A stretch of DNA of 64,000 nucleotides, taken from contig NZ_SRLD01000008.1 in NCBI RefSeq assembly GCF_004745955.1, positions 61,172 through 125,171 of the forward strand, given 5' to 3'. A model generated the notes under the pieces. It had not been told where the DNA came from. It did not search any database and worked only from the letters and a program-made list of their open reading frames with translations. Made by a program: the position numbers and the translations under genes. Origin of the DNA: Hymenobacter elongatus (GTDB taxonomy: Bacteria > Bacteroidota > Bacteroidia > Cytophagales > Hymenobacteraceae). This document shows positions 15,059-22,955 of the stretch, piece after piece; positions within the stretch are counted from its first letter, which is position 1; each line of letters opens with the position of its first letter.

Positions 15059-16225
15059 ATGCAGCTGCAGGAAGTCCACAATCCGCAGCAGGCGCGCGAA
15101 TTCCTGGAATTCCCGGTGCGCCTGTACCGCCCCGACCCGAACTACATCCGTCCACTCGACAAAGATATCGAGCAGGTGTTCAATTCTGAGCGCAACAAAT
15201 ACTTTCGGCACGGGGCCCTGGCCCGCTGGCTGCTGCTCGACGCGCAGGGGCTTACCATTGGCCGGGTGGCCGCTTTCGTGAATGAGCGCACCGCCCACAC
15301 CTTCGACCAGCCCACCGGCGGTATGGGTTTCTTCGAGTGCATCGACGACCAGGCGGCGGCCACCGTGCTGCTCGATGCGGGTCGCGACTGGTTGTCCGCC
15401 CGCGGCATGCAGGCCATGGACGGCCCCATCAACTTTGGTGACCGGGACCAGTGGTGGGGCTTGCTGATCGAGAACTTTGGCCCCCCCGTGTACGGGCAGA
15501 ACTACAACCCGCCTTACTATCGGCGCTTGCTCGAAACGTATGGCTTTGCGCTGTACTTCAAGCAGTATACCTACTTCCGCAAGGTGGACGCGCCCTTGTC
15601 GCCTGAGTATCAGCTGCGGGCGCAGGAGCTGCTCGTGGACCCCGATTACAGCTTCGAGCACCTGCGGCTGAGCAATCTGGCCCGCTACACCGAAGACTTC
15701 CGCCAGGTGTACAACAAAGCCTGGGTGAAGCACGACGGCGTGAAGGAAATGACCCCGGAGCAGGCTACCAACATCATGCGCAAGCTGCGGCCCATCATCG
15801 ACGAGAAAGTGTGCTGGTTTGGCTATTACCAAGGCGCGCCCATCGGCTTTTTTATTGCCCTGCCCGAGCTCAACGAGCTGTTTCGCTATGTTGATGGTCG
15901 CCTCGACTGGCTGGGCAAGCTCAAGTTTGCCTACCACCGCTGGCGCGGGGCCGTGCGCACACTCACCGGCATTGCCTTCGGCATCACGCCCGAGCACCAG
16001 GGTAAGGGGCTGGAAATGAGCTTTATTCTGGCCGCCAGCAAAGTGGTGCAAGACAAGCACAAGGTGCACTACGAGGACTTTGTGATGAACTGGATTGGCG
16101 ACTTCAACCCCAAAATGATGTCGGTGGCCGAGAAAATAGGCGGGGAAATCTGGCGGCAGCACGCCACGTTCCGCTACCTGTTCGACCGGCAGAAGGAATT
16201 CCACCGCGCCCCAATTATTGAATAA
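15059..16225 (+). CDS. GNAT-like acyltransferase-fold protein
   Basis: A 388-residue protein. It resembles large, poorly characterised Bacteroidota proteins with a GNAT-type fold. FFECIDDQAAATVLLDAGRD and MDGPINFGDRDQWWGLLIEN (about 115-145) are well-formed conserved-looking blocks. RTLTGIAFGITPEHQGKGLE near residue 310 looks like the acyl-CoA-binding loop (Q/R-x-x-G-x-G/A). There is no signal peptide or membrane segment. The ATG at 15059 is preferred over a GTG at 15032. The substrate cannot be told from the sequence. It is separated by a strong terminator from the convergent TonB receptor. Confidence 0.65.
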   Translation: MQLQEVHNPQQAREFLEFPVRLYRPDPNYIRPLDKDIEQVFNSERNKYFRHGALARWLLLDAQGLTIGRVAAFVNERTAHTFDQPTGGMGFFECIDDQAAATVLLDAGRDWLSARGMQAMDGPINFGDRDQWWGLLIENFGPPVYGQNYNPPYYRRLLETYGFALYFKQYTYFRKVDAPLSPEYQLRAQELLVDPDYSFEHLRLSNLARYTEDFRQVYNKAWVKHDGVKEMTPEQATNIMRKLRPIIDEKVCWFGYYQGAPIGFFIALPELNELFRYVDGRLDWLGKLKFAYHRWRGAVRTLTGIAFGITPEHQGKGLEMSFILAASKVVQDKHKVHYEDFVMNWIGDFNPKMMSVAEKIGGEIWRQHATFRYLFDRQKEFHRAPIIE

Positions 16226-16265
16226 GGCTCGGCATCTGTTGTCTTATAACTGGAAGAAATGCCCA

Positions 16266-16301
16266 AAAAAAGGCCGCCTCTGGATAGAGGCGGCCTTTTT
16301 T
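16266..16301. terminator. Bidirectional rho-independent terminator
   Basis: A perfect 16-bp stem, AAAAAAGGCCGCCTCT with its complement, and a GGAT loop. It gives an A tract on one side and a T tract on the other. It separates the GNAT-like gene from the convergent TonB receptor gene. Confidence 0.9.
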
Positions 16302-16329
16302 CAGTGTCAGCAATTAGCTGTCTACTCTG

Positions 16330-19300
16330 CTAGAAGCTATAGCCCACGCTGGCCGTGATATTGCGGGGCAGGATAGGGCGCACCAGATTGTAGGCCGACT
16401 GCGAAGGAGTCTTGCCATTGCTCGGGTTGAGCGTCTGGTCGTCCACGAACTTCTGGCTGGTGGCGGCGCTGTTCTCGCCGTTGCGGGCGGCGGCATCGCC
16501 GTAGCCGAGGGTGTTGAGAATGTTAGAGCCCTGCACCGATAGCCGGACGCCCTGTAGCGCCCCGGCGAAATTGTAGCCCAGGCCGCCGAAGAGCACCCCG
16601 TAGCTAGGCAGCAGAATGGTGTTGCGGCGGTTGGCATACCGGTCGCCGAAAAATCGGTAATTGCTGAACACGTCGAACCCGGCCCGGCTGTACTCAAAGC
16701 CGGCTTCGAGCAGGATGTCGGGCGTGTCTTCGAGGCGGTTGCCGTCGATGGAAACCAGCGCTCCGGTTTCGTCCAGCTGCTTGAACTCCACGATGCGCGG
16801 GGCCTGCAGCGTGCCGATACCGCGCAGAGTGAGGCCCGTTACGGGCTGGAAGGTAATTTCCGCTTCCAGGCCGGCATTCTGCACCGAGCCGCGCTGGCGG
16901 TTCAGGGTAAACGAGCCGTCGGGATTTACCTGCTGAATGGTGAAGGGAATGTTGGTATTGCGGCTGTAGAAGGTCGTCAGACCCAGGCCCAGGCGGTCGG
17001 TGCTGGCCTTCACGCCGATTTCGGCCTGCTGCACCCGCTGCACGGAGCCGCGGACGGTAGAGTTGCCGGTTTTGTCCTCCGGGTCGGAGCCGAACGCCCA
17101 TTGGTCGTTGGTCGGTACCACGCCCGAGTTGGAATAGCGACCATATAAGGCCGTGCGCGGGTCGAGCTTGTAATTGACGCCTATCGAGCCGTTCACCGTC
17201 TCAAACAGGAAATCCCAGCTGCGGAACTCGCCGGTATTCTGCAGGTAGGAGTTGTCGTACTGCGTGAGATAGTTGCCGTCGAGGCCACCGTTCTGGTACA
17301 CCGGGTTGGTGGCGCGGGTCGGCGTGAAGTTGAAGTTGAACCGCGTATCGGGCCGCTGTACCGCTGCCGATTTGCCGGCCCGCCCAAAGTTGTGGCTGGC
17401 TTCGTAGCGCACGCCCAGGTCGAGGTGCAGCTTCTCACTGATAGCCCACTCATCGCCCAAAAATACGCTGTTGATCTGGGTGGTGCCGTCGGTGTTGGCC
17501 AGCACGCCGCCGCTGGTGCCGAAGCTGTAGGCCAGAAAGCCGTTCTGGGTGGCCTGGATGTCCTGGCCCCCGAAGAAAAAGCCCGCCGGGCCCTGCGCCG
17601 TCTTAATGGTCAGGTTGAGCAGACGGGGCCGATTGGCCACTTCCTGCACGATCTGATTGTAGCTGAGCTGCTCCTTAATGGTGTAGCGCGACGCGTACCA
17701 GCCGCCGCTGAGGTGGTGGCCGCCTACGGTTTTGCTGATCTGCAGCTTGTTGATTACGTTGGTGGCAGGCTTCTCGTCGGGAAAGATACCGGCAATGTTC
17801 ACCAGCCCGTTGCCATTGAAGTTGAAATTGCCGCCGGTGGGCGTAATCACGCCGTTCGGGTTGGCTGTGGTCGGCGCGGTGTAGCTGCCGCTGGCCACCA
17901 GGGCATTATTGTCGGCGTAGCGCAATTCGAAGCCATTGGCTCCCAGGGCGCCAAAGCCGCGGAGGTACGACTGGGCCAGGCCCACGCCCGGAATGGGCGG
18001 CGTCAGGTCATACACGCCGTCAGTGCTCAGGTTGGCGTCGAGCAGGCGGGCATTGTCCTGTAGGGTGAAGCCGTTGCCCAGGTCGAAGAATACTTCCGAG
18101 CTGATGGATTTGTAGCGGGTATGCTGCCCATCGGCCAGGTCGCGGTTGAGTGTGCCCTGCCCATTATTGAACGGGTTGGGCAGGCTATGGAAGCGCTGAT
18201 ACTCCGAGTACATCGTGCCCCGGTGCAGGTCGGGCCCGCCCGGAATTTGCTCCGGGTTGTTCAGATTTTGGTACGGAATGCTGGTCAAATACGCAACCCG
18301 GTCATTCAGGTATTTGCCATACAGACGCACGTAGCCATTTTTCAGGGTGTAGGTCATGTTGGCTTTCACCTGGCCGCCCCGGTTCATGGGGTAGCCGGCG
18401 TACTTGGTGCCCACGTCGTAGCGGTAAAAGCCACCCACGTTAAACCGTAGCGGCGTGCCCTTGATGGGGCCGCCCAGGTTGGCATCGACCCGCTGCAGGC
18501 CGCCGAGCTGGGCAAAGCCGGAGCGGTCGGAAGAAAAGCCCTGGTCGCCGCCAGTGAGTTTCAGCGTGCCGCTGAGCTGGGCCGAGTTGCCGGTTTTGCT
18601 CAGAAAGTTGATCAGGCCGCCCGGGGCGTTGTTGGCCTGAATGGCCGCCGAGCCGCCCCGCACCACTTCCAGCCGGTCGAGCGTCTCATCCACGCGCATG
18701 TGAATGTCGCTTTTGGCAAAGGTTAAAGAGCCGACTTCCAGCAGGGGCAGGCCGTCTTCCAGCAGCTGCAGAAAGCCGAAGCCCGATTCGGCGTTGGCTG
18801 GCAGGCCGCGGGCCGACACGGAGTTGGCCGCTTCCCCGCCGTCGGAATTTACCCGGAAGCCGGGCACGGCCATGAGCAGATCGGCGGTGCCCCGCGACAC
18901 GCGGGTCTGAATCTGGCGGGCACTGAGGGTCGTGACAGCCGTTGAGCTTTCCAGCTTGCTCTGCGGGTTGAAGGTGCCCGTCACGACTACGCCGTCCATC
19001 AGCAGCGCGTCTTCAGCCAGGGCGGCATTCATCACCGGGTTCTGGGTGGCATCCACCGTTATGGTCTGGGTAGCCGTGCGATACCCCAGAAACGAGGTCG
19101 TAACCGTGTAGGTGCCGGGGCCTATGCCGCTGAGCTCAAACTGGCCCTGGGCGTTGGTAGTCGTGTTGCGGCCCGAAGGCTGAAGTACTACAGTGGCCCC
19201 GACAAGGGGCTGGCCCTGCGCGTCACGAATCTGGCCGCTGACGCGGCCCGTGTCCTGGGCCAGAGCGGGCATCGCCGTGGCGCAAACCAGGCCAAGGCCC

Positions 19301-19338
19301 GGCAGCCACTGGCGGAAATGAGTAGGGGTTAGCTGCAT
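16330..19338 (-). CDS. TonB-dependent outer-membrane receptor
   Basis: A 1002-residue outer-membrane receptor for TonB-driven uptake. A signal peptide (to about residue 27, AMPALA) precedes a carboxypeptidase-regulatory-like beta domain (GQIRDAQGQPLVGATVVLQP, about 35-115). A plug domain follows (DGVVVTGTFNPQSK, then VVRGGSAAIQANNAPGGLIN), and then a 22-strand-type barrel ending in the aromatic C-terminus TASVGYSF. It is longer than a typical siderophore receptor because of the N-terminal extension. The substrate is not evident. The start was set at 19338, just before the signal peptide. No SusD partner gene is adjacent, so it is not a SusCD pair. Upstream lies the mobile element at 19458. 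Confidence 0.92.
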   Translation of the reverse strand: MQLTPTHFRQWLPGLGLVCATAMPALAQDTGRVSGQIRDAQGQPLVGATVVLQPSGRNTTTNAQGQFELSGIGPGTYTVTTSFLGYRTATQTITVDATQNPVMNAALAEDALLMDGVVVTGTFNPQSKLESSTAVTTLSARQIQTRVSRGTADLLMAVPGFRVNSDGGEAANSVSARGLPANAESGFGFLQLLEDGLPLLEVGSLTFAKSDIHMRVDETLDRLEVVRGGSAAIQANNAPGGLINFLSKTGNSAQLSGTLKLTGGDQGFSSDRSGFAQLGGLQRVDANLGGPIKGTPLRFNVGGFYRYDVGTKYAGYPMNRGGQVKANMTYTLKNGYVRLYGKYLNDRVAYLTSIPYQNLNNPEQIPGGPDLHRGTMYSEYQRFHSLPNPFNNGQGTLNRDLADGQHTRYKSISSEVFFDLGNGFTLQDNARLLDANLSTDGVYDLTPPIPGVGLAQSYLRGFGALGANGFELRYADNNALVASGSYTAPTTANPNGVITPTGGNFNFNGNGLVNIAGIFPDEKPATNVINKLQISKTVGGHHLSGGWYASRYTIKEQLSYNQIVQEVANRPRLLNLTIKTAQGPAGFFFGGQDIQATQNGFLAYSFGTSGGVLANTDGTTQINSVFLGDEWAISEKLHLDLGVRYEASHNFGRAGKSAAVQRPDTRFNFNFTPTRATNPVYQNGGLDGNYLTQYDNSYLQNTGEFRSWDFLFETVNGSIGVNYKLDPRTALYGRYSNSGVVPTNDQWAFGSDPEDKTGNSTVRGSVQRVQQAEIGVKASTDRLGLGLTTFYSRNTNIPFTIQQVNPDGSFTLNRQRGSVQNAGLEAEITFQPVTGLTLRGIGTLQAPRIVEFKQLDETGALVSIDGNRLEDTPDILLEAGFEYSRAGFDVFSNYRFFGDRYANRRNTILLPSYGVLFGGLGYNFAGALQGVRLSVQGSNILNTLGYGDAAARNGENSAATSQKFVDDQTLNPSNGKTPSQSAYNLVRPILPRNITASVGYSF

Positions 19339-19457
19339 AAATGAGAGGAAGGGAAATGAAGAAGGCGCGGTAGGTGTTGCCCAAACCGCCCGCAAATACG
19401 CGGTAGCCGCGCAGGCGGTTTGACGTACGCAGGATTTTTGTATATAGGCTATATACA

Positions 19458-19625
19458 ACACTTGTTCCTGAATTAGAAGTGACATAAAAAAGGACGTCAT
19501 GCTGAGCCTGTCGAAGCATCTCTCCCGCTTCGTTCGCATGGTTGAGAGTACTGTTGCGGTAGAGATGCTTCGACAGGCTCAGCATGACGTCCTTTTTTCG
19601 TTTCGCTTTATTCAGGAACAAGTCT
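19458..19625. mobile_element. Second 168-bp palindromic element with 3-bp target duplication
   Basis: It has the same length and architecture as the element at 94-261 but in inverse orientation: its right end reads TTTCGCTTTATTCAGGAACA, the complement of the other copy's left end. The terminal repeats differ by one base at the left tip (ACACTTGTTCCT against AGACTTGTTCCT). The direct triplet ACA flanks it (19455-19457 and 19626-19628). It lies in the 474-bp spacer between the divergent TonB receptor and DUF547 genes. The rest of that spacer holds no gene, only a TTACTTTG promoter-like string near 19715. Confidence 0.8.
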
Positions 19626-19812
19626 ACAGTATAACTGGATGGTCGTTCTACCTCCGTCGCGGAGTAGTACCAGTCTGCCGCCTTTTCCAGCACCGGTCTG
19701 GCTGGGTGAAATCCGCTTACTTTGTTGGGCGTAGCGGCGTGCAAATCTAAAGTAGAATGCGTTGCGTACATCTGTCCGGTTCTTTAAATTATACACTTTC
19801 TTGCCTCGTTCC

Positions 19813-20610
19813 ATGCGGTTTTTGCCCCGTTTGCTGTTGTTTGCTCTGCTTGCGTTTACTTCGGCCTGCCAGAGCGCCTGTAGCTATGTGCGCTACTTCA
19901 TTCCCCTCAATCCCACTTCCAAGAACGGCCAGCCCGTAGACCACACCGCCTGGAACGGACTGCTGAAAAAGTATGTCGACAGCCGCGGAATGGTAAACTA
20001 TGCCGGGTTTAAGGCCGACAGCGCCGCCCTGAATGGCTATCTGACCGTACTGCGCGACAACCTGCCCACCGACAAGTGGAACGACCAGCAGCGGCTCGCC
20101 TATTGGATTAATGCCTATAACGCCTTTACCATCCAGCGCGTCATCCGGGCGTATCCCATCAAAAGCATCAAGGACTTGGGGGGCGACAAAACGCTGGTAA
20201 ACACTGTCTGGGACCAGCGCTTTATCCAGCTCGGCGACGAGAAGTTCACGCTCAACGACCTGGAGCAGCGCATCATGCGCAAGCAGTTCGAAGAGCCGCG
20301 CATCCACTTTGCTTTGGTCTGCGCGGCTATGTCGTGCCCCAAGCTGCGCAACGAAGCCTACACGGCCGAGCGCCTCACCGCCCAGCTCGACGAGCAGGGC
20401 CGGGACTTTATGAACGACCCAACCAAAAACCAGCTCACGCCGCCGGCTTCGCCCAAGGTGTCGGCTATTTTTAGCTTCTACCCCAAGGATTTCGAGAAAA
20501 ACAAAGGCTCCATTCAGCAGACCATCAACCGCTACGCCACCCAGAAGGTGAATCCGGACGCTGCTTTGTCCTACATGGAATACGACTGGGCCCTGAACGT
20601 GCAGAAGTAG
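19813..20610 (+). CDS. DUF547 lipoprotein
   Basis: A 265-residue DUF547 protein of unknown biochemical function. A lipoprotein signal (MRFLPRLLLFALLAFTSAC) starts at the ATG at 19813. Family blocks include YWINAYNAFTIQRVI (about 97), HFALVCAAMSCPKLRNEAY (about 170-188, with conserved Cys) and FSFYPKDFEKN near the C-terminus. The longer in-frame start at 19762 would destroy the signal peptide. A strong terminator follows. Confidence 0.88.
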   Translation: MRFLPRLLLFALLAFTSACQSACSYVRYFIPLNPTSKNGQPVDHTAWNGLLKKYVDSRGMVNYAGFKADSAALNGYLTVLRDNLPTDKWNDQQRLAYWINAYNAFTIQRVIRAYPIKSIKDLGGDKTLVNTVWDQRFIQLGDEKFTLNDLEQRIMRKQFEEPRIHFALVCAAMSCPKLRNEAYTAERLTAQLDEQGRDFMNDPTKNQLTPPASPKVSAIFSFYPKDFEKNKGSIQQTINRYATQKVNPDAALSYMEYDWALNVQK

Positions 20611-20630
20611 GAACTCACTTTCCCAGCACC

Positions 20631-20686
20631 AGCGCTAGCAACGAAAAAGGCACCGGATAACCGGTGCCTTTTTCGTTGCTAGCGCT
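20631..20686. terminator. Perfect 26-bp-stem bidirectional terminator
   Basis: A 26-bp perfect inverted repeat (20631-20656 with 20661-20686) and an ATAA loop. It contains AACGAAAAAGGCACCGG and so carries both A and T tracts. It lies between the DUF547 gene and the convergent toxin-antitoxin pair. Confidence 0.85.
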
Positions 20687-20734
20687 CTGCAGCCGCGGTC
20701 TGTGTTGGTCCGGAAGCTACTACATCAGGTCATT

Positions 20735-21202
20735 CTACTTGTCACTATTGTCCGGCTTCAGACGCGGATCAAAGGGATGCGGCTCCAGCGAAATTACCCG
20801 TAGCTGCTCGTGTGCCGGGTGCCGGGGATTGAGCAGGTAGTTCCATTCCGTGGGGGCGTGGGCCGAGGGAACCTTCATAATCCAGTGGCTACCTTCGTCC
20901 AGCCAGGCGCGGGTAAGCTGGGCCAGCTCCAGCGGATAGGGCATCTGCTGCCAGTTAGCGGGCAGCTGGGCCATGTTTATTTCCCTGATAGGGGTAGCGT
21001 CCGGCACTTCCAGGGTCAGGGCAAAATAGTTGCGCGGTAGCGAGGGCGAGTTGGCGAGCACCTCTAGCTTGGCCAGCGACAAATGCTCGGAGGTATACAG
21101 AATTGGGGTGCCTTTCTCGTGCCACCGGCCCGCGTAGTAAAGGCCACCCTGGCCGGTAGTGTCTTTGATATAAGGCGATTTGCCGAGCCGGTAGAGGCGC
21201 AT
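20735..21202 (-). CDS. RES-domain toxin (NAD+ phosphorylase family)
   Basis: A 155-residue RES-family toxin. Characterised members degrade cellular NAD+. The family core is intact: R5 in MRLYRLGKSPY, GGLYYAGRWH, ILYTSEHLSLAKLE (with the conserved Glu) and the Ser/Asn-rich region near PTEWNYLLNPRHP. It lies 80 bp downstream of its antitoxin gene, further than the usual overlap, but in the expected order. No defect is seen. Confidence 0.9.
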   Translation of the reverse strand: MRLYRLGKSPYIKDTTGQGGLYYAGRWHEKGTPILYTSEHLSLAKLEVLANSPSLPRNYFALTLEVPDATPIREINMAQLPANWQQMPYPLELAQLTRAWLDEGSHWIMKVPSAHAPTEWNYLLNPRHPAHEQLRVISLEPHPFDPRLKPDNSDK

Positions 21203-21282
21203 GCCGGGGGAGCTGGATCAACGGAAGGAACAGGGGAGGAGCCGCTCTGGAATCGGGCAGCACAGGAATAAAATCGTAGGCC

Positions 21283-21735
21283 TCAGGAGTAAATTCCGTA
21301 TTCGATGCGGCCCAGAATTTCGCGCACCTGCTCCCGCCCGATGGCAGAAGAAAGCAGCTCCTTGGGCTTGATGCTGCCCAGGGCCGGGTTGGGCGTTTCC
21401 AGCCAGTGGTGAAAATCATCCTGATCTTCGAATACGTCCAGTCCTTTGGCTAGTACGGCCGAGAGTTGAATAGTCTTCTCGGCCTCGTCCAGCGTCAGGG
21501 CCCGCTTGGCTTGCTCGCGCCGGGCCAGCGTGCTCTCCGATACTCCCAGTACCACACTGATTTCCTTGTTGGAAAAGCGCAGCCGTAGCTGCAAGGCTCG
21601 CAACGCCTGCACCGACAGCCCCTTAACGGCCACGGCCAGCAGATCCAGCTCGTTGTGCACCAGCTGCGGAATGACGGCCCCGCCGCCCATCAGATCGACC
21701 ATCGTGGCCACGGAGGTTCTACGAACGAGAGTCAT
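21283..21735 (-). CDS. Xre/MbcA/ParS-type antitoxin (DUF2384)
   Basis: A 150-residue antitoxin. An N-terminal Xre-like helix-turn-helix (LRLRFSNKEISVVLGVSEST, about 50-70) is followed by the toxin-binding domain (FEDQDDFHHWLETPNPALGS and REQVREILGRIEYG). It should neutralise the RES toxin encoded next and repress the shared promoter. The AT-rich sequence upstream of 21735 is the likely promoter/operator. Confidence 0.88.
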   Translation of the reverse strand: MTLVRRTSVATMVDLMGGGAVIPQLVHNELDLLAVAVKGLSVQALRALQLRLRFSNKEISVVLGVSESTLARREQAKRALTLDEAEKTIQLSAVLAKGLDVFEDQDDFHHWLETPNPALGSIKPKELLSSAIGREQVREILGRIEYGIYS

Positions 21736-21876
21736 TTGCTTATTTTTGAATCGTCATTTGAAGGCAATATACGCAATAACCATTTTCCGCGACTATAAAT
21801 TCACGTGCCGTTGCACCCTGTCTTGCCCGTGCGACTGGCTCGAAGTTGCTACTTTGGCCCGCTACTCTCTTTTCGT

Positions 21877-22554
21877 ATGTCAACTACTACGCTGAACGCG
21901 CCGCACATCATTGCCCAAACCGCCGACTTCGTCCGCGACAAATTTCTCGGCGAGGGCTCCGGCCACGACTGGGCCCACATTCGCCGGGTATGGCACACCA
22001 GCCGGGCCCTGGCCGTCACGCTGCCCGCTGCCGATCCGCTCGTGACGGAGCTGGCGGCGCTGCTGCACGACGTGGCCGACTGGAAGTTTCACGCCGGTGA
22101 TGAGGAAGCCGGACCCCGCGCCGCCCGCGCCTGGCTAACGGGTCTGTCGGTGCCCGAGGCTATTATTGTCCGCGTGGAGACCATTATTCGGGAGATTTCC
22201 TTCAAAGGGCTGGGGGTGCCCACGCCCATGAGCACGCCGGAAGGGGAAGTAGTGCAGGACGCCGACCGCCTTGATGCCATTGGCGCCATTGGGGTGGCGC
22301 GGGCTTTTGCCTACGGCGGCCACAAAGGTCGTTCGCTCCACGACCCCGCCGTGCCGCCCGTGGCCCACGAGTCCTTTGAAAGCTACAAGCGCAACGCGGC
22401 TCCTACGATCAACCACTTTTACGAAAAGCTGCTGCACCTGCGCGAGCGGCTGCACACGCCCGCTGCCCGCCGCATTGCCGAGGAGCGCCACCAGTTTCTG
22501 GAAACCTTCCTGGCGCAGTTTCTGCGCGAGTGGGAAGGGGAGGACCTCGCCTAA
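21877..22554 (+). CDS. HD-domain metal-dependent phosphohydrolase
   Basis: A 225-residue HD hydrolase of the YedJ-like group. The metal ligands are visible as GHDWAHIRRVW (His, about 30), ALLHDVADWKF (His-Asp, about 70), a later His-rich helix and VVQDADRLDAIGAIG (Asp, about 128). The substrate is unknown; relatives act on nucleotides. The ATG at 21877 is preferred; a TACTTTG promoter-like element at 21850-21856 lies 20 bp upstream and rules out the longer ORF start at 21805. Confidence 0.88.
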   Translation: MSTTTLNAPHIIAQTADFVRDKFLGEGSGHDWAHIRRVWHTSRALAVTLPAADPLVTELAALLHDVADWKFHAGDEEAGPRAARAWLTGLSVPEAIIVRVETIIREISFKGLGVPTPMSTPEGEVVQDADRLDAIGAIGVARAFAYGGHKGRSLHDPAVPPVAHESFESYKRNAAPTINHFYEKLLHLRERLHTPAARRIAEERHQFLETFLAQFLREWEGEDLA

Positions 22555-22608
22555 ACGACCCTCTCCGTCGGCCTGAAGCTCTGGGCTGGTAACTGGCACC
22601 CGAATTTC

Positions 22609-22616
22609 TACCTTTG
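22609..22616 (+). promoter_or_regulatory. Promoter -7 element four bases from an ATG
   Basis: TACCTTTG, then GCCC, then ATG at 22621. The spacing is the same as in front of the gene at 14676, and the transcript is probably leaderless. Confidence 0.55.
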
Positions 22617-22620
22617 GCCC

Positions 22621-22863
22621 ATGACATTTCGTTTGCTTTCTCTGCGGCTCCTGCTGCCGCTGCTGCTACTGGTGGGGGCTGCCTCCTGCCGCACCTGTCC
22701 CATGACCTCCTGCCACACGCGCAAGATGCATTCCCATAACGGCAACCGGTATCGGGGGCAGCCGTTGTGGAAAAAACAGAACCCGGCGGTGGGGGAAAAA
22801 ATCAAGACCTATAATCCCAAAGCCGGCCAGCACAAAGCCGATAAGAGCAAGTCAAAAGAATAG
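22621..22863 (+). CDS. Small lipoprotein (80 aa)
   Basis: An 80-residue predicted lipoprotein. The signal MTFRLLSLRLLLPLLLLVG ends in the lipobox GAASC. The mature part is short, lysine-rich and contains two further cysteines (CPMTSC) right after the lipid anchor. Function is unknown. It lies just upstream of gyrA on the same strand but with its own promoter. Confidence 0.75.
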   Translation: MTFRLLSLRLLLPLLLLVGAASCRTCPMTSCHTRKMHSHNGNRYRGQPLWKKQNPAVGEKIKTYNPKAGQHKADKSKSKE

Positions 22864-22955
22864 CCTGAATTAGGCAAAACGGGCCCTTTTTCGTAGCTTG
22901 CGGGCTTCTCGCAGTACTCATTCACTGGTGCCAAGCGCTCCTCTTTCCAGGAGCC

